The position numbers and the translations under genes are program-made. Of a stretch of DNA of 5,603 nt, positions 1-5,603 are shown in pieces. The notes under the pieces were generated by a model. The model ran no database searches and was not told where the DNA came from. It saw only the letters and a list, made by a program, of their open reading frames with translations. Position 1 is the stretch's first letter. Each line of letters starts with the position of its first letter. Source of the DNA: Akkermansiaceae bacterium UBA4589 (GTDB lineage Bacteria; Verrucomicrobiota; Verrucomicrobiia; Verrucomicrobiales; Akkermansiaceae); assembly GCA_002387565.1 (NCBI GenBank), contig DGJT01000052.1:1-5603 (forward strand). Reading direction: 5' to 3'.

Positions 1-110
1 ATTTTTTGTCGTGTAGTGTGAAAAATAATAAATAGATTTAATAAATACGACAGAAAATAACCTAGTTATCAGTTAAGTGCCGAGGAAAGAAACTTCGTGA
101 ATTTATTTTG

Positions 111-144
111 AATGCCCTTGACTTGATATTCCATATTGGGCATT
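111..144. promoter_or_regulatory. inverted repeat in the leader of the thuA-like gene
   Basis: The 7-base arms aatgccc (111-117) and gggcatt (138-144) are perfect reverse complements. A nested atat/atat pair (126-129 and 133-136) lies between them, and a T-rich stretch follows, so the element could be the terminator of a gene left of the window. It ends only 12 bases before the chosen ATG, so it could instead be an operator or a 5' UTR hairpin. A TTGACT (118-123) resembling a -35 box lies inside it, but no good -10 follows at normal spacing. The rest of 1-110 is A/T-rich and shows no gene. Confidence 0.3.
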
Positions 145-156
145 TTATTGACCATT

Positions 157-1314
157 ATGATCAATAACTTAAAGAAAATCATTGTTACTGGATTGCTATT
201 AGTTAGCACACATCTAAATGCAGCTCCTTTGGTTTATGAAGGAACTCAAGGAATAGGTAAAGGTAAACATATTGTTTTCCTTGCTAACGATCACGAGTAT
301 CGTTCAGAAGAAACTAACCTTGTACTTGCTAAAATCTTGGCAAAACATCACGGTTTCAAGTGTACCGTTTTATTTGGTATTGATGAAAATGGGCATATTT
401 TACCTGGAGCCAAAGATGTTCCTCATCTTGAAGTTTTAAAAGATGCAGATATGTTTGTATTTTACGCACGATTTATGAATTTGCCAGAAGAACAGGCTCA
501 ATTGATTGCTGACTACCTTGAGAGAGGAGGCCCAATTGTAGGGATGAGAACTTCTACTCATTGTTTTAACGGCCAAGAAGGCAAGTGGAGCATCCTGAAT
601 TACGACTATAAAGGTGAAGATTATGACGGTGGTTTAGGCAAGCAGGTTTTTGGTAATACTTGGGATAAGGTGAATGGTCAGAGTCACTATGGTGAAAACC
701 ATCGTGAAAGTGGTATTTATACTCCTGTCGATGCTGCAAAAAGTCACCCTATTATGACGGGTATTGATTCTTTCTTTGCTTACAATGGTGCTTATAAATC
801 TCAACCGCCAGCAGATGCAACTCCTCTAGTTGAAGTGCAGGTGCTAAATACTTTTGAAAAAAGTGATAATATCAATACTAAAAAACCAAAGGTGAATGCA
901 GGCTGGACACGTGATCATTATATGGCGCCATCAGGCGATAAAAAAGAAGCACGCGTTTTCTACACTTCCATAGGCGCGTCAGAAGATTTTCTTGATGAAA
1001 AATCACGTCGATTTGTCGTGAATGCCACACTGTGGTGCATGGGTATGGAGGATAAAATTACTGATGATCTCAAGGTAGATATAGTAGGTGGTTTTTATCC
1101 ATCTGCTTATTTTACAAGCTCTCTTTACAGAGAAGGCGTCAAACCCTCAGACCTAGCTGCATTTGATTCTTCTATCATGCCTGAAGATGCTCCGTTTCAT
1201 GGAGTAGACAAAGCCAAAGCTGCTAAAGTGATTAAAATGAGACCTAAATTACTCGAGATGGTGCAGAAATTACACCCTAATGTAGATTTAGATAAGCCAG
1301 TGCAAAAAAAATAA
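157..1314 (+). CDS. exported ThuA-like domain protein
   Basis: Seen: from the ATG at 157 the protein has 385 residues. It begins with a typical signal peptide: Lys6-Lys7, a hydrophobic core at 8-17, and a likely cleavage after Asn21-Ala22. An in-frame TTG at 136 would add seven residues before this signal and lies in the inverted repeat, so I reject it. The ThuA-like glutamine-amidotransferase fold spans about 38-298. Its marks are HIVFLANDHEYRSEE near 38-52, GMRTSTH at 129-135 in the nucleophile-elbow region but without a catalytic Cys, GWTRDHY at 249-255 and VFYTSIGASEDF at 267-278. A tail of about 87 residues follows. Known: ThuA-like proteins are tied to sugar uptake and breakdown, and exported versions are abundant in Planctomycetes, Verrucomicrobia and Lentisphaerae, often near glycan genes. 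Inference: a periplasmic sugar-related protein; its substrate and any enzymatic activity are unknown. There is no Shine-Dalgarno sequence upstream. The next gene follows on the same strand after 95 bases. Confidence 0.88.
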   Translation: MINNLKKIIVTGLLLVSTHLNAAPLVYEGTQGIGKGKHIVFLANDHEYRSEETNLVLAKILAKHHGFKCTVLFGIDENGHILPGAKDVPHLEVLKDADMFVFYARFMNLPEEQAQLIADYLERGGPIVGMRTSTHCFNGQEGKWSILNYDYKGEDYDGGLGKQVFGNTWDKVNGQSHYGENHRESGIYTPVDAAKSHPIMTGIDSFFAYNGAYKSQPPADATPLVEVQVLNTFEKSDNINTKKPKVNAGWTRDHYMAPSGDKKEARVFYTSIGASEDFLDEKSRRFVVNATLWCMGMEDKITDDLKVDIVGGFYPSAYFTSSLYREGVKPSDLAAFDSSIMPEDAPFHGVDKAKAAKVIKMRPKLLEMVQKLHPNVDLDKPVQKK

Positions 1315-1338
1315 GTAGCAACTATCGTCTACTTTAAT

Positions 1339-1370
1339 TTCTCGAGCAAAGTATTCTTTTGGCTCAAGAA
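1339..1370. promoter_or_regulatory. imperfect inverted repeat between thuA-like and ahr genes
   Basis: The arms ttctcgagc (1339-1347) and gctcaagaa (1362-1370) pair at 8 of 9 positions around a 14-base loop. No T-run follows on the plus strand, so a classical intrinsic terminator is not well supported. It sits 40 bases before the reductase ATG and could be an operator or a factor-aided transcript end. Weak promoter-like hexamers for the reductase, TTGGCT (1359-1364) and GATTAT (1383-1388), overlap or follow its right arm with an 18-base spacer. Confidence 0.3.
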
Positions 1371-1409
1371 CTGCAAAGCACAGATTATTAAAAGTCTCGT
1401 ACAACTATC

Positions 1410-2417
1410 ATGAAAGTCAATGCCTACGCCGCCCTCGAACCTAAAGCCGCTCTTACTCCTTACACCTATGAACTAGGAGAATTAGGCGCTGAACAAGTCG
1501 ATATCAAAATTAGTCACTGTGGTTTTTGTCACTCAGACTTAAGCATGATTAATAACGACTGGGAGGCAAGCACCTACCCTATCGTCCCAGGTCACGAAAT
1601 TATCGGCGAAGTCATTGGACTCGGCTCAGCCACCAAAGGCCTGCAAATAGGCGACAAAGTCGGCGTCGGCTGGAATGCCGCCTCATGCATGAGTTGTCAA
1701 ACCTGCATGGAAGGAGCACACCACCTCTGCGCAGACAAAGAATCCACTATAGTAGGCAGACACGGCGGATTTGCCGATCATGTACGCACCCACTGGTCAT
1801 GGGCTATCAAGCTCCCCACAGGCATCGATTTAGCCAAGGCAGGACCTCTACTCTGTGGTGGTATCACCGTCTTTAACCCTATCATCATGGCAGATGTCAA
1901 ACCTACTGACAGTGTCGGCGTGATTGGCATCGGTGGATTAGGGCATTTAGCCATCAAATTCCTCAAGAGCTGGGGCTGTGAAATCATTGCATTTAGCTCC
2001 AATCCAGACAAGACCCAAGCCATCCTCGACATGGGAGCAACCCGAGTCATCGACTCCACCGACCCCGAGCAACTCGCCTCTATTGACCGCAAGCTCAAGC
2101 TTGTGATTAATACTACCAACGTCACTCTCAACTGGGACGCCTATCTAGGCACTATTAAGCCCAAAGGCTTCCTACACACCGTAGGAGCCGTACCCGAAGA
2201 CATGGAAATCCCTGCGCGCCGCCTCATCGAAGCCGAGCGCAGTGTCAGCGGTAGCCCACTAGGCAGCCCAGCTCTCACCAAAACCATGCTCGAATTCGCC
2301 GTACGCCACAACATCTACCCCATCGTCGAGGAATTCGCCATGAGCGACGTCAACCAAGCCATCGACCATCTAAAAGCGGGCAAAGCCAGATTTAGAATCG
2401 TCCTCAAAAACGACTAA
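1410..2417 (+). CDS. ahr: NADPH-dependent aldehyde reductase, zinc MDR family (Ahr/YjgB-like)
   Basis: The predicted role is reduction of aldehydes to alcohols with NADPH in the cytoplasm, as in E. coli Ahr. The 335-residue length matches the family. The catalytic zinc ligands are visible as Cys40 with His41 in CGFCHSD, His62 with Glu63 in PGHE, and Cys149 in GPLLCGGITVF. The structural zinc set is Cys93, Cys96, Cys99 and Cys107. The Rossmann glycine motif GIGGLG is at 173-178. AFSSNP (194-199) follows the second strand with Ser rather than Asp, which favours NADPH over NADH. Several stretches, including HSDLSMI, the GPLLCGG segment, GVIGIGGLGH, AFSSNP, HTVGAV and RSVSGS, match E. coli Ahr as I remember it, so the subfamily call is firm. 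The physiological substrate is not known. The gene is G+C-rich with many C-ending codons (39 of 60 bases G+C at 2221-2280), unlike both neighbours. There is no Shine-Dalgarno sequence before the ATG. It converges on the nuclease-helicase gene. Confidence 0.93.
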   Translation: MKVNAYAALEPKAALTPYTYELGELGAEQVDIKISHCGFCHSDLSMINNDWEASTYPIVPGHEIIGEVIGLGSATKGLQIGDKVGVGWNAASCMSCQTCMEGAHHLCADKESTIVGRHGGFADHVRTHWSWAIKLPTGIDLAKAGPLLCGGITVFNPIIMADVKPTDSVGVIGIGGLGHLAIKFLKSWGCEIIAFSSNPDKTQAILDMGATRVIDSTDPEQLASIDRKLKLVINTTNVTLNWDAYLGTIKPKGFLHTVGAVPEDMEIPARRLIEAERSVSGSPLGSPALTKTMLEFAVRHNIYPIVEEFAMSDVNQAIDHLKAGKARFRIVLKND

Positions 2418-2491
2418 ACAGCTAATACGAGCAGAGCCTTACTCACGGCATCTAGGTCGTTATTTAAGGGCGTAGCAGTAGGTCTCTACAG

Positions 2492-2543
2492 CCAACCCTC
2501 AAATGCCTACTATCTACCGCAATTAAAACTCTTAAAGGGTTGG
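2492..2543. terminator. stem-loops between convergent genes, possible terminator
   Basis: Two competing structures fill the end of the 126-base convergent spacer. A perfect 8-base pair of arms, ccaaccct (2492-2499) and agggttgg (2536-2543), encloses about 36 bases and abuts the stop codon of the nuclease-helicase gene. Inside it, aactct (2527-2532) and agggtt (2536-2541) form a 6-pair hairpin with a 3-base loop and one G-T pair. Read on the minus strand, this small hairpin comes two bases after the stop codon and runs into TTTTAATT, a weak intrinsic-terminator pattern for the minus-strand gene. I see no clear terminator for the plus-strand reductase. The spacer holds no gene. Confidence 0.4.
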
Positions 2544-4508
2544 TTACATTAGTTCTTTGATACCTAACCTTTTCATATATTCGTAGGTTTCATCATAAAA
2601 CTCAGGTTTTCTTGTTTTGTCTATTTTAGATCCTTGAGGAATATAAATAACAAAACCCTGCCTAGATCTTGTCAGTAAAACTCTGTATGCATTTTTTAAA
2701 TACTCTTTATCTTCTTTTTTATTTATATTTTGCCATTTACTCCCTTTAAAATTCTGATGTTTCCATTGACCTTCTTTGAGATAAAAATTAGCACCCCACG
2801 CTACAATCGACCAATCTATCTCTAAGCCTTGAATATCAAACTCAGTTGCTACTTCTTCAAGAAAGTATGAAGAACGAACATCCAAGGCGTCATTTAAAAA
2901 CCAATTAGCAGGTGAAATCTCATTTTTCACATAAATACCTAAAGGTCTGAGCCTTCTTGCTCCTGACGAGGCTATTAAACCAATTCTTTCAGAGCCTTTT
3001 GCATTATCTTTAACCCATGTTTTAGCCTTTGATAAATCTCTAGTTATAACTAAAGGGAACTCAGCTTTAATTTCTTGATAAAGAAATTTAGACCTTTCAA
3101 AATTGAGTTCTAATAACTCATAAATAAATTCAGATAGTCTCTCTGATCTAAATGATCTAATCGAGACATCTAGATGTAATTCTTTTTTAGCTTGAGCTTT
3201 TTCTTTCAGCCAATTTTGCTGATCGAGCTGTATGTAGCTTTTACTAGCTATAATTAAGTCCGAGTAATAAACATCCCAATTCAAATATTTATTTTTAAAT
3301 ACATTAACCCATTCTTCTAGCCCAGCCTCTCCTGTATTAATTTCTTGTCCACCCCCTATCAAACATATAATGACACACCAGTCATCATGGCGATCCATAA
3401 CATCTATCAAAAAGTCAGGTTCAGACATATCAAAGTCTTCAATACCTTTTTTTCGCCTCATAAAAGAACTTGCTTGATGCTTATCCCACGCTCTTTGAGC
3501 TTCATCAAACACTACTACTTTCTCAACTGGAGCTTTCTCTGACTTTAAGTTATCATCCCTAAAATGATGTATATTTTGAATAAAGGCGTTTGCTTTAATT
3601 GCCGCTTTTTTCTTAGTTATACTTTGGCCTGTTTTTTTAACTCTATCTACTTCATCTCGGGCTAAAGCTTCTCTTAGTACATCTACTAATGGTCCATTGC
3701 CTGATAAGAAAACTGCATGTTCAGCTTCATTAGCCTTCATTCTCTCATTAGCAATATTTAACCCCGCTAATGTTTTTCCTGCACCTGGAACGCCAGTAAC
3801 AAAACATATAGATTTTTTTTCCTCTCTTTTTGACTTTTCAATTATTCCATTTAAACAAGCCGCCGTTTTGGTTAAATTAATAGCTCCGGCATCTGACCTA
3901 GAAATTTCTTCAACCTTATGTCCTCTATATAGGGCTTTAGCAGCTTCTATAATTGTTGGCGTTGGTTTATAAATAGAATTCTCCCAATACTCAGAATCAA
4001 CATGATAACTACTCTTATCAATGAAAATAGCTAGGTTTTTCTTTAGCTCAACTTTATTACACTTAAGAGCATGATTTAATTTCTGTATTTCAGAAATATT
4101 ATTCTCAACTACTCCGGCATTCGTCGCAACTAAAACAGGAATTAATTTAGCTGAATGACTCCCTTCATGAAAGTTTTGCAAATCTAAAGTGTAATCAATT
4201 ACTTGCTCTTGTGAATTTTTATTATAAGAATCGCTTCCTACTTTAAACTCTACAACAAAAATAACTTCTCCTATTATAATTATGTTATCAACTTTTTTAC
4301 CCATTCTAGGGATAGCAAACTCAAAGTAAACATTACCATTAATACCTCTTAATTGGTCTTTTAGTATCGCTATTTGCTGTTCCCACGCTTTTATCTGTAA
4401 TTCCTCTAAGCTTCTATTAGAGTGATTGCTTGTTAATTTTCCTAAAATAGACTCTTTAGACTCTTTTAAAAAATCACTAATTGTATTTGAGTAGGCAGCT
4501 CTTTTCAT
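2544..4508 (-). CDS. nuclease-helicase fusion: PD-(D/E)xK-like domain plus DUF2075 (Schlafen-type) helicase
   Basis: Seen: 654 residues in two parts. The N-terminal part (about 40-170) carries a nuclease-like core: IPRMGKKVD with Asp74, then VVEFKVG with Glu87-x-Lys89, then Gln102 in EQVIDYTLDLQNFH. The remainder is a superfamily 1 helicase/ATPase: Walker A GVPGAGKT at 239-246 (Lys245), Walker B VVVFDEAQRAW at 331-341 (Asp335, Glu336), GGGQEINTGE near 385-394 as the Gln-containing motif III, an Arg-rich SIRSFRSERL at 449-458, EFDIQGLE at 556-563 as motif V, and YRVLLTRSRQG at 608-618 as motif VI. No key residue is missing. Known: this is the layout of DUF2075 proteins; from memory, the staphylococcal single-protein phage-defence enzyme Nhi is a nuclease-helicase of this class. 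Inference: a stand-alone enzyme that unwinds and cuts foreign DNA. It is A/T-rich (19 of 60 bases G+C at 3001-3060), has no partner gene in the window and lacks a Shine-Dalgarno sequence. DNA repair is the alternative role. Confidence 0.9.
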   Translation of the reverse strand: MKRAAYSNTISDFLKESKESILGKLTSNHSNRSLEELQIKAWEQQIAILKDQLRGINGNVYFEFAIPRMGKKVDNIIIIGEVIFVVEFKVGSDSYNKNSQEQVIDYTLDLQNFHEGSHSAKLIPVLVATNAGVVENNISEIQKLNHALKCNKVELKKNLAIFIDKSSYHVDSEYWENSIYKPTPTIIEAAKALYRGHKVEEISRSDAGAINLTKTAACLNGIIEKSKREEKKSICFVTGVPGAGKTLAGLNIANERMKANEAEHAVFLSGNGPLVDVLREALARDEVDRVKKTGQSITKKKAAIKANAFIQNIHHFRDDNLKSEKAPVEKVVVFDEAQRAWDKHQASSFMRRKKGIEDFDMSEPDFLIDVMDRHDDWCVIICLIGGGQEINTGEAGLEEWVNVFKNKYLNWDVYYSDLIIASKSYIQLDQQNWLKEKAQAKKELHLDVSIRSFRSERLSEFIYELLELNFERSKFLYQEIKAEFPLVITRDLSKAKTWVKDNAKGSERIGLIASSGARRLRPLGIYVKNEISPANWFLNDALDVRSSYFLEEVATEFDIQGLEIDWSIVAWGANFYLKEGQWKHQNFKGSKWQNINKKEDKEYLKNAYRVLLTRSRQGFVIYIPQGSKIDKTRKPEFYDETYEYMKRLGIKELM

Positions 4509-4537
4509 AATTATTCTAAAGTAAATAGAGATATTGT

Positions 4538-4564
4538 ATTTATTTGTTAATTTTTCAAATAAAT
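4538..4564 (-). promoter_or_regulatory. perfect inverted repeat in the nuclease-helicase promoter region
   Basis: The arms atttatttg (4538-4546) and caaataaat (4556-4564) are perfect 9-base reverse complements separated by nine bases, centred about 43 bases upstream of the ATG at 4508. A minus-strand TTGAAA (4558-4553) resembling a -35 box falls in one arm. A TACAAT (4538-4533) resembling a -10 box lies just beyond the other arm, but the spacer is 14 bases, shorter than usual. A dimeric repressor site over the promoter is the simplest reading, although A/T-rich DNA gives such repeats by chance more easily than mixed DNA. Confidence 0.35.
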
Positions 4565-4601
4565 TTAACTATTTTTATCATTTTTTTATTTCAACTCAAC
4601 T

Positions 4602-4644
4602 TCACACAAACAGCTTAGATTTTTTCTTGTGGCTAGGCGTGTGA
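4602..4644. repeat. bulged stem-loop
   Basis: The arm tcacac (4602-4607), a five-base bulge, then gcttag (4613-4618) pair with the uninterrupted 3' arm ctaggcgtgtga (4633-4644). This gives 12 pairs with one G-T, around a 14-base loop that contains six T. The 3' end overlaps the start of the next, longer hairpin, so the two are alternatives. Its function is unknown. Confidence 0.35.
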
Positions 4645-4681
4645 GCTGTGGCTGTAGAAGAGCTACTGCCATCGGCTCGCA
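4640..4681. repeat. long G+C-rich imperfect palindrome (about 17 pairs)
   Basis: Bases 4640-4648 pair with 4673-4681 (nine pairs including two G-T). T4649 pairs with A4671 next to a bulged T4672, ggc (4650-4652) pairs with gcc (4668-4670), then comes one T-T mismatch, and gtag (4654-4657) pairs with ctac (4663-4666) around the loop aagag. It is the strongest fold in the window and stands out as a G+C-rich block beside an A/T-rich tract. It could be the core of a structured RNA, a REP-like or other dispersed palindrome, or a bidirectional terminator lacking a T-run. The strand cannot be told from the sequence. Confidence 0.45.
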
Positions 4682-4742
4682 GAACAACGCCAGAAGGAAA
4701 AAAAGCTGTATTAGAAAATATCCCCAAGTAATTATTTAAATA

Positions 4743-4919
4743 AGCTAAGCAGTTGTATTACAAATAAAACTACGGTTTTGGGAATTAAAATGTGCTTAGC
4801 TCAAAATCGTGGAAGCGGAATGAATTAAGACATTCCTGAGAACCGCGAAATCAGTAAGTGAATAACGCAACTGATAAGACCTTAGCCTCGTAGAGGTGAG
4901 AATAGCCTTATTAAGGCTA
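4743..4919. ncRNA. candidate structured RNA, string of five stem-loops
   Basis: Read on the plus strand, consecutive arms form without crossing. First, agctaagca (4743-4751) pairs with tgcttagct (4793-4801), enclosing aaaac/gtttt (4766-4770, 4775-4779) capped by TACG; C(UACG)G is a known ultra-stable tetraloop. Second, tcgtgg (4807-4812) pairs with ccgcga (4843-4848), then an internal loop, then ggaatg/cattcc (4817-4822, 4831-4836). Third, atcagt/actgat (4850-4855, 4870-4875). Fourth, cctc/gagg (4886-4889, 4893-4896). Fifth, tagcctt/aaggcta (4903-4909, 4913-4919). Back-to-back perfect stems of this kind suggest RNA rather than empty spacer. I do not recognise the family, and neither promoter nor strand is established; the tetraloop argues for plus. 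It might equally be a transcript tail of pyrB on the minus strand. Confidence 0.35.
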
Positions 4920-4966
4920 GGCGAATCAAAGTTTGAGTAAGTGTATTTTAAGCCCAAAAGAACCAT

Positions 4967-5603
4967 TTATTTAAAGCAACTTAAGACGGCCATGCGGGTA
5001 TATATACCATTCTTAACCTGTTTAGCTATCAAACTCTTTTCATAATCAAGCACTCCATCACATAGCTCTACACCTCGATTAACGGGTCCTGGGTGCATGA
5101 TGTAGAGGCCTTTGTCGCTGATTTCTTGGAGTCTGGCTTCGGTGACGCCGTAGAGGTTGTGATATTCTTTGGTGCTAGGGAAATTCTGTTTGCCTTGGCG
5201 TTCGCTTTGGACTCTAAGCAGGTAGATGATGCTTGGTTGCCATTGCATGGCGGTTTCAAAATTGTCAAAAAATGTGACGTTTTTGTCTGCGTAGGCCTCA
5301 CGGTTGGCTTGTAATGTCTGTGGAGCTAGGAATCCTACCTGTGCCCCAAGCTTGAGTAGTATGTTGCTCGTAGAGCGTGCGACTCTGCTGTGGAGTATGT
5401 CTCCTGTAATGAGGATGCGCTGTCCTGAGATATCCCCTACTTCTTGTTGGATAGTGAAGGCATCTAAAAGCGCTTGTGTTGGATGAGCGTGCATGCCGTC
5501 GCCTGCGTTGATGACGTGGGCGTGGGTTTGCTTGCTTAGTTGTTGTGTGAAACTTGAGGCGCTATGTCTGACTATCATGTAGTCGACGCCCATGGCTTCT
5601 AGG
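4967..5603 (-). CDS. pyrB: aspartate carbamoyltransferase catalytic chain, C-terminal part (start beyond window)
   Basis: PyrB joins carbamoyl phosphate and aspartate to N-carbamoyl-aspartate, the committed step of pyrimidine synthesis in the cytoplasm. The visible 211 residues are roughly the last two thirds of the usual 300-310. The frame stays open to the right edge: codons for Leu-Glu-Ala precede the Met at 5593, so that Met is internal. The N-terminal carbamoyl-phosphate site is off the window. Numbered from that Met, the visible marks are GDGMHAHPTQ at 31-40, with the HPTQ active-site motif at 37-40, GDILHSRVARS at 64-74, LRVQSERQ at 126-133 with the aspartate-binding Arg and Gln, and HPGPVNRGVE at 167-176. 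All are intact. G+C is higher than in the nuclease-helicase gene (34 of 60 bases at 5461-5520). No other pyrimidine gene follows, so pyrB ends its transcript here. Any pyrR or other partner would lie further upstream, unseen. Regulation is not visible. Confidence 0.95.
   Translation of the reverse strand, partial: LEAMGVDYMIVRHSASSFTQQLSKQTHAHVINAGDGMHAHPTQALLDAFTIQQEVGDISGQRILITGDILHSRVARSTSNILLKLGAQVGFLAPQTLQANREAYADKNVTFFDNFETAMQWQPSIIYLLRVQSERQGKQNFPSTKEYHNLYGVTEARLQEISDKGLYIMHPGPVNRGVELCDGVLDYEKSLIAKQVKNGIYTRMAVLSCFK

Larger units (their letters stand above)
4509..4966. other. 458-base spacer without a convincing gene
   Basis: This spacer lies upstream of the nuclease-helicase gene and downstream of pyrB. 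Bases 4509-4600 are very A/T-rich and probably hold the nuclease-helicase promoter. Bases 4601-4925 hold a run of stem-loops, listed separately. The nine bases ggctaggcg occur twice, at 4631-4639 and 4915-4923, each at or just past the 3' arm of a stem; a 9-base repeat in this length is not rare by chance. Two minus-strand frames are open across about 4586-4757, but the only starts are a TTG or an internal ATG, so I do not call genes. No tRNA, rRNA or transposase is seen. No strong terminator is visible after the pyrB stop. Confidence 0.6.

Noticed and set aside
136..156. TTG start seven codons before the chosen ATG of the thuA-like gene
   Set aside because: It lies inside the inverted repeat, has no ribosome binding site, and would add residues in front of a well-formed signal peptide that starts at the ATG.
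1778..2131. 117-residue open frame on the minus strand inside the reductase gene
   Set aside because: It is antisense to a firmly identified enzyme with intact motifs, and its product shows no recognisable domain.
3345..3972. Two plus-strand open frames inside the nuclease-helicase gene
   Set aside because: They are antisense to conserved helicase motifs and have no ribosome binding site or recognisable domain.
4790..4828. 12-codon leader peptide starting at an ATG at 4790
   Set aside because: No plus-strand gene follows that it could regulate, there is no run of one amino acid, and it falls within stem-forming sequence.
4600..4945. Integron attC site, tRNA, group II intron or CRISPR array in the spacer
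   Set aside because: I found no attC core pair, no T-loop-like motif, no domain V-like hairpin or reverse transcriptase, and no regularly spaced repeats.
5068..5486. Several open frames on both strands inside pyrB
   Set aside because: They overlap the clear PyrB frame with its conserved motifs and are shadow frames.
5591..5593. ATG as the start of pyrB
   Set aside because: The frame continues upstream with Leu-Glu-Ala to the window edge, and the carbamoyl-phosphate-binding N-terminal third would be missing, so this Met is internal.

Overview
The window reads like chromosomal DNA of a marine-type Gram-negative bacterium. My best guess is the PVC superphylum (Lentisphaerota or Verrucomicrobiota). 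The pointers are a secreted ThuA-like protein of a kind common in those groups, the general style of the aspartate carbamoyltransferase, and the absence of Shine-Dalgarno sequences before the three complete genes. This placement is an inference with low confidence.

Layout: (1) 157-1314, plus strand, an exported ThuA-domain protein, preceded by an A/T-rich leader with a short inverted repeat. (2) 1410-2417, plus strand, a zinc-dependent NADPH aldehyde reductase very like E. coli Ahr/YjgB and the most G+C-rich gene here. (3) 2418-2543, a short convergent spacer with small stems that may terminate one or both flanking genes. (4) 2544-4508, minus strand, an A/T-rich 654-residue protein with a PD-(D/E)xK-like nuclease domain followed by a DUF2075/Schlafen-type superfamily 1 helicase; this is the likely anti-phage gene. 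(5) 4509-4966, a 458-base spacer without a convincing gene. It holds an A/T-rich promoter/operator region for the helicase gene and then about 320 bases dense in stem-loops, a possible structured RNA or mobile palindromic element. (6) 4967 to the right edge, minus strand, the C-terminal two thirds of pyrB (aspartate carbamoyltransferase catalytic chain); its start lies beyond the window.

The genes do not form one pathway. ThuA, Ahr and PyrB look like ordinary chromosomal genes. The nuclease-helicase gene differs sharply in base composition from the genes on both sides, has its own promoter region and sits beside a structured spacer, as expected for an accessory, possibly horizontally acquired, single-gene defence cassette. 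No transposase, integrase, tRNA, rRNA or CRISPR array is visible.
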